In this document: positions 14,189 to 21,460 of the stretch, piece after piece
Numbering within the stretch: position 1 is the stretch's first letter
Layout: each line of letters begins with the position of its first letter
NCBI GenBank assembly: GCA_002297815.1
Contig: DBKH01000110.1
Span: 1 to 26,376, forward strand
Origin: Bacteroidales bacterium UBA755
Lineage (GTDB): Bacteria; Bacteroidota; Bacteroidia; Bacteroidales; UBA932
Length of the DNA stretch: 26,376 nt
Direction of reading: 5' to 3'
The notes under the pieces: generated by a model
Told to the model about the DNA's origin: nothing
Database searches by the model: none
What the model saw: the letters and a program-made list of their open reading frames with translations, nothing else
Program-made: the position numbers and the translations under genes

Positions 14189-16615
14189 ATGAACATCATC
14201 ACAAAGAAGATCGAATTGTCCGATGGTCGGGTGATTGAGATCGAAACCGGCAAAGTTGCCAAGCAGGCAGACGGTTCCGCAGTGGTCAAGATGGGAGGCA
14301 CGATGCTCCTGGCCACTGTCACATGCGCTAAAGAAGCTGCAGAAGACACAGACTTCCTTCCACTTCAGGTGGACTACAAGGAAAAATTCTATTCCGCTGG
14401 ACGTTTTCCGGGCGGATTCATGAAGAGAGAGGGCAAGGCCTCTGACTACGAGATTCTGATTTCACGCCTTGTCGATAGGGCTCTCAGGCCTTTGTTCCCT
14501 GAGGATTTCCACCTAGCAGTGTTCGTCAACATTTGGCTGATTTCAGCCGAGAAGGACATCCAGCCAGACGCTCTCGCAGGACTCGCCGCATCAGCCGCGC
14601 TGGCCGCCAGCGATCTTCCATTCCTCGGACCTATCTCTGAGGTACGTGTCGCAAGGATTGACGGTGAGTTCAAGATCAACCCTAACTTCAGCGAGATGGA
14701 AAAGGCTGACCTTGAGCTTATGGTCGCTGCTACAGAGGAGAACATCATGATGGTAGAGGGCGAGATGAAGGAGGTTTCTGAAGATGTGATGCTTGAGTCC
14801 ATCAAGTTCGCCCACGAGGAGATCAAGAAGCACTGCCGCATCCAGAAGGAGCTCAACAAGGAGCTCGGCAAGGATGTCAAGAGAGACTACCCTCACGATG
14901 AGGAGGACGAGGAACTCAAAAAGAAGATCCACGACTTCGCCTACGACAAGTGCTATGCTCTCGCCAAGTCCGCAAGGCCTAAGCACGAAAGAGAGGACGG
15001 CTTCGAGGCCATCAAGAAGGAGTGTATCGAGTCTCTTGGACTGACCGAGGAGGAGCAGGCAGAGAAAAAGATGATGATCAACCGTTATTTCGGCCACGAG
15101 CAGAGAGAGGCCCTGAGGAACCTTGTCCTCGACGAGGGTCTTCGCGTTGACGGCCGCCAAACCACCCAGGTACGTCCTATCTGGTGTGAGGTTGACTGCC
15201 TACCTTGCGCTCACGGCTCGGCAATATTCACTCGTGGAGAGACTCAGGCTCTTGCCTCTGTCACCCTCGGAACAAAGATGGACATGAAGGAGATGGACGA
15301 GGTTCTCGTGCAGGAGACCCAGCAGTTCGTCCTCCACTATAACTTCCCTCCTTTCGCAACAGGTGAGGCCAAGGCTCAGAGAGGTGTTGGCCGTCGTGAA
15401 GTAGGTCACGGGAACCTAGCCTTCAGAGCCCTCAAGGCTGTCATGCCTAAGGCTCCGGAGTTCCCTTACGCTGTTCGCGTGGTTTCGGATATTCTTGAGT
15501 CTAACGGTTCTTCATCACAGGCTTCGATCTGCGGAGGCTGCCTCGCCCTTATGGACGCTGGCGTACAAATCAGCAAACCAGTAGCAGGTGTGGCCATGGG
15601 TCTTATCACCGATGAGAAGAATCCTAACGGTCGCTATGCCATCCTCACCGACATTCTCGGTGACGAGGATCACCTCGGAGACATGGACTTCAAGGTGGCC
15701 GGTACTAAGGACGGTATCACTGCTACCCAGATGGACATCAAGGTTGACGGTCTTTCCTACGAAGTACTCGCCAAGGCTCTCCAGCAGGCTCATGAGGGCA
15801 GAATGCACATTATGGGCGAGATGATGAAGTGCATCGACAAGCCTCGTGAGGACTACAAGCCGTTCGTTCCGAGGATCAAGTCCTTCGAGATCGACAAGGA
15901 CTTCATCGGTGCTGTCATCGGAAAGGGAGGCGAGACCATCCAGAAGATCCAGGCCGAAACCGGTGCTGTCATCTCCATTGATGAGGTTGACGGCAAGGGC
16001 GTTGTGGACATTGCAACCAACGATGCCACAGCCATGCAGAAGGCTTACGACTGGATTCAGGGCATCTGCGCTGTTCCAGAGGTTGGACAGACCTATCACG
16101 GAAAGGTTGTGTCAATCCTTGAGTTCGGAGCTTTCGTCGAGATTCTACCTGGAAAGGAAGGCCTTCTCCACGTGTCCGAGATTGCTTGGAACAAGACCGA
16201 GAATGTCGAGGATGTCCTCACTGTCGGCCAGGAGGTTGACGTGAAACTCCTTGAGATCGATCCAAAAACTGGAAAGATGAGACTCTCTATGCGCGCCCTC
16301 ACTCCAAAACCAGAAGGCTACGTTGAGCCGGAGCGTCGTCCTCGCGGTGGCAACGACCGTGGCGGAGACCGCAGAGGTGGCTTCGACCGCAGGGGCGGTG
16401 ATGACAGAAGAGGTGGAGACCGTAGAGGCGGTGAAGACAGAAGAGGTGGTTTCGACCGTCGCGGAGGCGATGACAGAAGAGGCGGATTCGACCGCAGAGG
16501 TGGCGATGACCGCAGGAACGGCGGCCACCGGAACTTCGGCCCGAAGAACGACTTCAACGCCAACACCGAAGACCACTCCGACAACCTCGACAAGAACACA
16601 GAGGAGTTCTTTTAA
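14189..16615 (+). CDS. pnp: Polyribonucleotide nucleotidyltransferase (PNPase) with RGG tail
   Basis: PNPase degrades RNA 3' to 5' using phosphate. I choose the ATG at 14189 (MNIITKKIELSDGRVIEIE); in-frame TTG codons upstream (14159, 14162) would add about ten residues foreign to the family. The 808-residue protein has an N-terminal RNase PH domain (about 10-140) and a helical linker. A second RNase PH domain (about 315-540) contains the catalytic Asp-rich segment GDEDHLGDMDFKVAGTKDG. A KH domain follows (about 555-615, GAVIGKGGETIQKI), then an S1 domain (about 625-700, GQTYHGKVVSILEFGAFVEI). The C-terminus adds a long RGG-rich tail (about 716-782) and an acidic end, making it longer than the usual 700-760 residues. 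Terminators flank the gene on both sides. Confidence 0.96.
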   Translation: MNIITKKIELSDGRVIEIETGKVAKQADGSAVVKMGGTMLLATVTCAKEAAEDTDFLPLQVDYKEKFYSAGRFPGGFMKREGKASDYEILISRLVDRALRPLFPEDFHLAVFVNIWLISAEKDIQPDALAGLAASAALAASDLPFLGPISEVRVARIDGEFKINPNFSEMEKADLELMVAATEENIMMVEGEMKEVSEDVMLESIKFAHEEIKKHCRIQKELNKELGKDVKRDYPHDEEDEELKKKIHDFAYDKCYALAKSARPKHEREDGFEAIKKECIESLGLTEEEQAEKKMMINRYFGHEQREALRNLVLDEGLRVDGRQTTQVRPIWCEVDCLPCAHGSAIFTRGETQALASVTLGTKMDMKEMDEVLVQETQQFVLHYNFPPFATGEAKAQRGVGRREVGHGNLAFRALKAVMPKAPEFPYAVRVVSDILESNGSSSQASICGGCLALMDAGVQISKPVAGVAMGLITDEKNPNGRYAILTDILGDEDHLGDMDFKVAGTKDGITATQMDIKVDGLSYEVLAKALQQAHEGRMHIMGEMMKCIDKPREDYKPFVPRIKSFEIDKDFIGAVIGKGGETIQKIQAETGAVISIDEVDGKGVVDIATNDATAMQKAYDWIQGICAVPEVGQTYHGKVVSILEFGAFVEILPGKEGLLHVSEIAWNKTENVEDVLTVGQEVDVKLLEIDPKTGKMRLSMRALTPKPEGYVEPERRPRGGNDRGGDRRGGFDRRGGDDRRGGDRRGGEDRRGGFDRRGGDDRRGGFDRRGGDDRRNGGHRNFGPKNDFNANTEDHSDNLDKNTEEFF
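16337..16528 (+). repeat. RGG-coding tandem repeats in pnp
   Basis: Degenerate 18-24-base units encode about ten RGG triplets in the pattern (F/D/E)DRRGG, for example GGDDRRGGDRRGG. Codons vary (CGC, CGT, AGA, AGG for Arg) while the protein pattern is kept, which argues for selection on the peptide rather than recent DNA slippage. Arg/Gly-rich tails usually bind RNA or drive protein condensation. Confidence 0.85.
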
Positions 16616-16657
16616 TGAATATCCCGCCTCAACCAAACGAGGTGACAACTGAATAGG

Positions 16658-16694
16658 AATCCCCGATGCCCATCCAAACGGTATCGGGGATTTT
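16658..16694 (+). terminator. Terminator after pnp
   Basis: AATCCCCGAT (16658-16667) pairs with ATCGGGGATT (16683-16692), and the right arm ends in TTTT. It lies 42 bases after the pnp stop. Confidence 0.85.
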
Positions 16695-16823
16695 CACTAA
16701 TCTGTCTTCAGCAATTCAGCCAAAGGTTTAATAATAATTCATCAATAAAAAGAAAAATCGTATATTTATGGTTAGAACCAACATTAGGACAAAAACTGAA
16801 TCGGAAATCAAACAATAACCGCG

Positions 16824-18797
16824 ATGATATTCACGAATCAACACCGACTATTTGTGGCGATGGCCACTGTCATGCTGAGCATAGGCATTGCATCATGCGG
16901 TGCGGGCCGGAGAGGTACCGCCACGGTGGCAAATACCAATGACACGACAGTGCTGGACTACCCTGTAGTTGACCGCTACTCTCCGGGCAGCACCTTGGAC
17001 ATAAGACGCATAGTGCTGACGGATTCCTCCACAACGATTCACTTCAGCGCGAAGTATCGTCCCAAGAATTGGATCTTTATCGACACTGCATCCTACATCA
17101 TGGCCAAGGACGGGAAAAAGCTGCGGATGACCGGTCACTCAGGTTGTCTGACACCCGGAAAGAAGTATTTCATGCCTAAGAACGGCAGGGATTCGTTCGC
17201 GCTTGTGTTCCCTCCGCTACCGGCAGGGACGGAATCGATTGACTTCATTGAATCTGAAGCCAAAGGCGGCTTCAAACTGTTCGGGATAGACTTGACCGGA
17301 AGGAAATCCGTGAGGCAATTCCAAAAGCTACCGGACGGGCTGGAGACATTTCCAGACAGAGACACACCTCTTCCCGACCCGCAGTTCACGGCCGGTAAGA
17401 CCACCGTTGTGTTCCATTATCCAGAAGGAAGCGAGAGATATGTCAAAAGCGTGAATCTGATCGTGAACCGGTTGTTGCAGCAACGATTGGAAATGGAGCA
17501 TGAAATCGACTCCCTGACCCGCACGGCCACATTCACATTCGACATCTGCGGACCTTCGAGAGCGTTCACATTCACGACGAGAGCGGATATTTTTCTGCTG
17601 CTCACACCAGGAGAGACCGTCAATGTCTATGTAAACCCGTTCAGCGATGCTGTGAGGGTAAGGAACGCGCATTTCCCTGACCACAAATTACAGACAGCAC
17701 CGAAAGTGCATGCCGACGGCTATTACACAGCGTTCAACAACTACGCTAACAACGAGGGACTGCGCAAGCCGCCAAGCATGGATGTCTGGAACAGCGACTT
17801 GGCGGACTATAGAGCGAGCGACGAGGAATATGTCAGGAAGGTCAAGGAAAAATACCGCAGACTCATGAGTGATATAGAGTCCAAAGACATCCCATTGAGT
17901 GTCAAAGAATACTACGAGTACCAAATCAAGAACGAGACGGTAATGGCTTTCGGCAATGCTGACCGCATCAGAAAATGGAACTACAGAATAGTCCACAATG
18001 CCAAGGACGGGAATGTTCCGTTCAAGTCCTCCGCACTCCCGCCCGCTCTGTTGTCCGAAATCGACTCATTGTTCGACATGACCGACCCTAGGCTGCTTGA
18101 AGGAGGCAATGCTGAATATCTTGTCTTTGGCGTGAATGACTCAAACGCTGATTGGAAGGCTGTCCTTGGAGACCGTGGGAAATTGCTCTACGACCTGAAG
18201 GATGCCGATCTGATTTACATTCCAAGGATCAAGGCAGGAAGCATAAAGGATGAGGAATTGAGGAAGTTCATCGAAGAGGACTTGCGGGAATTCACCTCAC
18301 ACTGCCATCCTTTCGCCGCTGCCATCTTGAAAAGCATGGACTCCGAGCTGGCAGAAGCCAGAAAAACCGACATCTACAAATCCGGATTCAAGGACGTGCC
18401 GGAAGGCTCTGGAGATGAACTGTTTGACAAGATAATCGCTCCCTACAAAGGGAAAATAGTCCTCGTGGATTTCTGGAACACGTGGTGTGGCCCGTGCGCC
18501 ATGGCAATGAACTCCATTGAGCCTTACAAGTCCGGAGAACTGAGCAGCGATGAGATTGTCTGGCTCTACATCGCCAACACGACTTCCCCGTACGTTGAGT
18601 ACCAGAAAAGGATCAAGGAGATAAAAGGCGTGCATTACCGCCTGAGCAAAGAGCAGTGGGACAGCATCGCCCACAAGAAATTCAAGATCTACGGCATTCC
18701 AGCCTACGTCCTTGTCCACAAGGACGGCACCTACGAGTTCCGCGAGGACTTCCTCTTCCACGACACGCTTATCTCGACATTGAAGTCCCTGTTGTAA
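16824..18797 (+). CDS. TlpA-like thioredoxin-fold lipoprotein
   Basis: The 657-residue envelope protein has a signal peptide and lipobox; GIASC places the likely lipidated Cys at about residue 26. A large N-terminal region (about 40-480) matches no domain I can name. It contains a beta-rich first part and a helical middle (about 290-480), as in many Bacteroidota TlpA-type proteins. The C-terminal domain (about 520-657) is thioredoxin-like: KIVLVDFWNTWCGPC gives W554-C555-G556-P557-C558, followed by the cis-Pro segment YGIPAYVLVHKDG. It should act as a periplasmic thiol-disulfide oxidoreductase, probably reductive; substrate unknown. The gene stands alone between two terminators. A weak A/T-rich promoter-like stretch (16761-16768) lies upstream. 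Confidence 0.85.
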   Translation: MIFTNQHRLFVAMATVMLSIGIASCGAGRRGTATVANTNDTTVLDYPVVDRYSPGSTLDIRRIVLTDSSTTIHFSAKYRPKNWIFIDTASYIMAKDGKKLRMTGHSGCLTPGKKYFMPKNGRDSFALVFPPLPAGTESIDFIESEAKGGFKLFGIDLTGRKSVRQFQKLPDGLETFPDRDTPLPDPQFTAGKTTVVFHYPEGSERYVKSVNLIVNRLLQQRLEMEHEIDSLTRTATFTFDICGPSRAFTFTTRADIFLLLTPGETVNVYVNPFSDAVRVRNAHFPDHKLQTAPKVHADGYYTAFNNYANNEGLRKPPSMDVWNSDLADYRASDEEYVRKVKEKYRRLMSDIESKDIPLSVKEYYEYQIKNETVMAFGNADRIRKWNYRIVHNAKDGNVPFKSSALPPALLSEIDSLFDMTDPRLLEGGNAEYLVFGVNDSNADWKAVLGDRGKLLYDLKDADLIYIPRIKAGSIKDEELRKFIEEDLREFTSHCHPFAAAILKSMDSELAEARKTDIYKSGFKDVPEGSGDELFDKIIAPYKGKIVLVDFWNTWCGPCAMAMNSIEPYKSGELSSDEIVWLYIANTTSPYVEYQKRIKEIKGVHYRLSKEQWDSIAHKKFKIYGIPAYVLVHKDGTYEFREDFLFHDTLISTLKSLL

Positions 18798-18845
18798 CGG
18801 GACGATCAAGGGATATCCTTCCATAGGCGATAAGAAAGAACATCA

Positions 18846-18883
18846 AATGCCGGACACCAATTACTGGAAGGTCCGGCATTCTT
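18846..18883. terminator. Shared terminator between convergent genes
   Basis: AATGCCGGAC (18846-18855) pairs perfectly with GTCCGGCATT (18871-18880). It lies between the TlpA-like gene (ends 18797) and the minus-strand PspC gene (ends 18911), so it can serve both. T-tracts are short on either side. Confidence 0.7.
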
Positions 18884-18910
18884 ACATTATCAATATTAAA
18901 CTTATGGGAT

Positions 18911-20002
18911 TCAGTCGATTACAGCGAAGGTCATCAGTGAGGAAACGGAGAGGGCCACGAGAATCATCAGCCAGATGACAAAGAGGATGAGGACGGGGTG
19001 CCATTTCGGGGACTTGAGGCCGAAGATGAGCATCACTCCCCCGTAGAGCATTATGAACAGCGGGATGGCGACCACGAGGATGGCAGCGATCATCACGACC
19101 GGAACGGAGATGAAAGACAGAACTTCGGGGGCCTCAATGGCGATCTGCTCAATGAACTTGTTGTAAAAGAAACTGTTGCCAAGGATTTCACCGCCCCACC
19201 AGAATGAGCACAGGAACGCTATGCCAGCGACTCCGGCCAGAAGAAGGAAAACTCCGAATATGACGGAGAATATCCTGCTGACATTATTCCATGTTTGCGT
19301 GTCACGGGGTCTTGGTTCCTCGCGGGGAGTGTTGCGGACGCGCTCGCTGATGTCATCGACCGTGCCGCCCTCACCTCTGAGTTCATCCCGCTGGCGGACC
19401 GTCTTCACGGCAGGCATGCAGATCCAGAGGATGATGTAAACGAGCGGAATGGAAATATGAATCCACGGCTCAAGAGGCCAGAAACGGAAATTTAGACCGC
19501 CAAGCAAAGTTAGGACCACGAAAGATATCCTGAATATGGCTGGATCGACGTTGAGATAGGTGGCTAAGCCACTGCATACTCCAGCTAGTTTTCCGTTGAC
19601 GGGGTCGCGATAGAGTCTGCGTCGTGGTCTGGAATCGGTGCCTCCGGATGGTTTTGACGTATGGCGGGACGCTTCGGCAGACTCAGCGTCCGAAGATGTG
19701 CCGGTCGCTGAGCCTGTCGAAGAACCGTGGACATCATCAGTCTCCTCCTCTATCGTCTCCGGACGGCCAAGCACAGAGATGACTTCATTAACCATGGCAA
19801 GCGTCACAACACCACCCTTTCCGCTTTTCTCCAGAAGCAGTTCGGCCATCCGTTCCTCTATTCCTTCCATCACCTCGGAGCCGCTCTCTTTTCTGGAATA
19901 GAAAGCATTGAGTTGGTCAAGATATTCCTTGGCGGCAAGACTTGCGTTGTCCTCCAATGAGAACACGTAGCCGCCTATGCTGACATATTCAACTTGTTTC
20001 AT
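18911..20002 (-). CDS. PspC domain membrane protein (long)
   Basis: The 363-residue protein has three parts. The N-terminal soluble domain (about 1-85, MKQVEYVSIGGYVFSLEDNA) is paralogous to that of the upstream PspC gene. A Ser/Gly/Thr-rich linker (about 88-125) contains an in-frame REP-like repeat. The PspC domain follows (about 127-195, RRRLYRDPVNGKLAGVCSGL, then ATYLNVDPAIFRISFVVLTL). Three more membrane helices follow to the C-terminus. PspC proteins sense or relieve inner-membrane stress, but the function in Bacteroidota is little studied. It lies 36 bases after the PadR gene, in one operon with it and the shorter PspC protein, so PadR probably controls all three. Confidence 0.87.
   Translation of the reverse strand: MKQVEYVSIGGYVFSLEDNASLAAKEYLDQLNAFYSRKESGSEVMEGIEERMAELLLEKSGKGGVVTLAMVNEVISVLGRPETIEEETDDVHGSSTGSATGTSSDAESAEASRHTSKPSGGTDSRPRRRLYRDPVNGKLAGVCSGLATYLNVDPAIFRISFVVLTLLGGLNFRFWPLEPWIHISIPLVYIILWICMPAVKTVRQRDELRGEGGTVDDISERVRNTPREEPRPRDTQTWNNVSRIFSVIFGVFLLLAGVAGIAFLCSFWWGGEILGNSFFYNKFIEQIAIEAPEVLSFISVPVVMIAAILVVAIPLFIMLYGGVMLIFGLKSPKWHPVLILFVIWLMILVALSVSSLMTFAVID
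19672..19722. repeat. REP-like inverted repeat within a PspC gene
   Basis: CTTCGGCAGACTCAGCGTCC (19672-19691) and the inverted copy GGTCGCTGAGCCTGTCGAAG (19703-19722) match at 17 of 20 positions, with 11 bases between. The core TTCGACAGGCTCAGCGACC is, to my knowledge, a common dispersed bacterial repeat. It lies in the linker of the PspC protein and keeps the reading frame. A related single arm is in the GH125 gene at 23781-23801. Confidence 0.75.
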
Positions 20003-20038
20003 TGTCTTTCAATATATTAGGAAGCAGATGCTTCATAT

Positions 20039-20368
20039 TCATTGCTTTATGGTCTTGATGGTCTCCACTATCTCCTGCCACGCCTGATCCATCTCGCGAA
20101 GCTGCTGACGGCCTTTCTCTGTGATGCAGTAATATTTCCGTGGAGGCCCCTGAGTGGATTCTTCCCAGCGGTAAGAGAGCAGGCCCTGGTTCTTCTGACG
20201 GATAAGAAGCGGGTAAAGCGTGCCCTCGACCACGATCATATTCGCGGATTTCAGGTCATCCAGAATCGAGGAAGCGTAGGCCTCCTTGCGTGCCAGGATG
20301 CTCAGGATGCAATATTCCAGAACTCCCTTGCGCATCTGGGAACGTACATTTTCAGCACTATTTTCCAT
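20039..20368 (-). CDS. PadR family transcriptional regulator
   Basis: This 109-residue DNA-binding protein has the PadR winged-helix pattern: MRKGVLEYCILSILARKEAYASSILDDL (helices 1-3), IVVEGTLYPLLIRQKNQGLL (recognition helix and turn), then YRWEESTQGPPRKYYCITEKG (wing). A short C-terminal dimerisation helix follows. The frame is open further upstream, but I place the start at 20368 because AAAGGAGG lies seven bases before that ATG and because the family begins MxNSxENVxSQMRKG. An ATG at 20374 is less well placed. The gene overlaps the upstream PspC gene by 11 bases. PadR proteins usually repress their own operon in response to a ligand or stress; the signal is unknown. Confidence 0.9.
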   Translation of the reverse strand: MENSAENVRSQMRKGVLEYCILSILARKEAYASSILDDLKSANMIVVEGTLYPLLIRQKNQGLLSYRWEESTQGPPRKYYCITEKGRQQLREMDQAWQEIVETIKTIKQ

Positions 20369-21029
20369 AACCATTCCTCCTTTGGCTGAATCTCGCCATG
20401 TTTTCCGCGGTCGGCTCAAATCCTCTCATCTCGCACTTTTCAGCCGGAGTCCTCGCTGGAGGCACAACTATCCACAAAACAAGATAGACAAGCAGTCCGG
20501 TTCCCCAAAGCAGCAAGGCCAGCAAAGCTAGGATTCTCACCAATGTGATGTCAATGTTTAAGAAAGCCGCCAATCCGGAACAAACACCCCCTATCGTCTT
20601 GGAGTCCATGTCTCTGAAAAGCCTCCGACGAACTGTCCCTTGCGCACCATTATAGGAAAAGTCCGGACCACTTCCTGGATTCGGGCCGGAATATTCATTA
20701 TCCGCCCCAAATTTAGACTCCTCTCTAGAAGAAGTACTTTCCGAATATGCCGAATACGGTTCCTTGGAGCCGTCCGGCATGCCAAGCTGTTCCACTACCT
20801 TAGAGACAAGTGCGAGATTCACAACCCGATAGGATGCTCCTCCAGTCCCTTGATCAAAAAGTTCGGCAATCCGATTCTCCAGATCGGTCATAACCTCCTC
20901 CCTAGCAGACTGAGTGTCCCGGTCCAGACGGGCTTTAAAGTGATCAAAATAAGCGGTAAGTCTTGCATAAGCATCCTCGTCCAAAGAGAAACTTCTGCCA
21001 CCTACACTGACGTTTACGACTTTTTTCAT
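20358..21029 (-). CDS. PspC domain protein (short), first gene of operon
   Basis: The 223-residue protein has an N-terminal soluble domain (about 1-85, MKKVVNVSVGGRSFSLDEDA, then EEVMTDLENRIAELF) related to that of the longer PspC protein. A Ser/Gly-rich linker (about 90-130) comes next. The PspC domain (about 133-200, RRRLFRDMDSKTIGGVCSGL, then AAFLNIDITLVRILALLALL) includes a membrane helix pair, followed by a short cytoplasmic tail. The tail overlaps the PadR start (last codons shared with the Shine-Dalgarno region), indicating coupled translation. The two PspC genes probably arose by duplication around PadR. Promoter and palindrome lie upstream at 21098-21151. Confidence 0.87.
   Translation of the reverse strand: MKKVVNVSVGGRSFSLDEDAYARLTAYFDHFKARLDRDTQSAREEVMTDLENRIAELFDQGTGGASYRVVNLALVSKVVEQLGMPDGSKEPYSAYSESTSSREESKFGADNEYSGPNPGSGPDFSYNGAQGTVRRRLFRDMDSKTIGGVCSGLAAFLNIDITLVRILALLALLLWGTGLLVYLVLWIVVPPARTPAEKCEMRGFEPTAENMARFSQRRNGYGK
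20376..20383 (-). promoter_or_regulatory. Shine-Dalgarno sequence of the PadR gene
   Basis: On the minus strand AAAGGAGG lies seven bases before the ATG at 20368, inside the end of the upstream PspC gene. It fixes the PadR start. Such strong sites are unusual in Bacteroidota, and most genes here lack one. Confidence 0.6.
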
Positions 21030-21097
21030 TTTAGTAATATATTATCTATTAATATTTTAACATCAATAAAAGCTATGATTTACATTTCCAATCTTTG

Positions 21098-21151
21098 CTT
21101 TGCAATTAATTTTACAATGCAAAGATATAAATAATTTCAAATACCTTGCAA
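21098..21151 (-). promoter_or_regulatory. Promoter and candidate PadR operator of the PspC operon
   Basis: On the minus strand TATCTTTG (21120-21127) gives the -7 element, with TTG (21149-21151) about 21 bases upstream. The inverted repeat CTTTGCA (21098-21104)/TGCAAAG (21118-21124) overlaps the -7 element and the expected start point, a position suited to repression by the operon's own PadR protein. The operator role is inference. Confidence 0.5.
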
Positions 21152-21460
21152 GACAAAGTACTAAAAAATATGCAAAAAAGTACATATTGCGTTCGTTCCA
21201 CCTTGCGATGTTCCGCCCTAGTAACATAAAAAAAATAAGTCGCTTCAGATTAAGAGAATATTTTCGAGGATAGATCTATTTTCGAAGAAGGAGTGTGCCG
21301 GTGGCACATGACTGATGAGAAAAGAGATATATACCGAAAAGATTCCTTAAGATGATGCAAGTTATTTTTTGAAGGTTACTTAGCTATTCGCGGCATAAGG
21401 AGCGAATAATTGTGAATGAGGATAAAATACGGTAACTTCGCGCAAAACTTCTACAGAATC
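21128..21460. promoter_or_regulatory. Intergenic region upstream of the mannosidase operon
   Basis: No gene is visible. It holds a direct repeat TATTTTCGA (21259-21267 and 21277-21285, 18 bases apart) and a small hairpin TGTGCC/GGCACA (21294-21308). An inverted repeat ATTCGC/GCGAAT (21386-21391, 21402-21407) follows, then a weak promoter (TTG at 21410 region, TAACTTCG at 21433-21440) just before the GH92 start. These may be regulator sites for the operon. Confidence 0.35.

Noticed and set aside
16145..16648. Long minus-strand and frame-shifted plus-strand frames over the pnp 3' end
   Set aside because: They are artefacts of the RGG repeats, giving Ser/Val/Thr-rich nonsense peptides opposite a well-supported gene.
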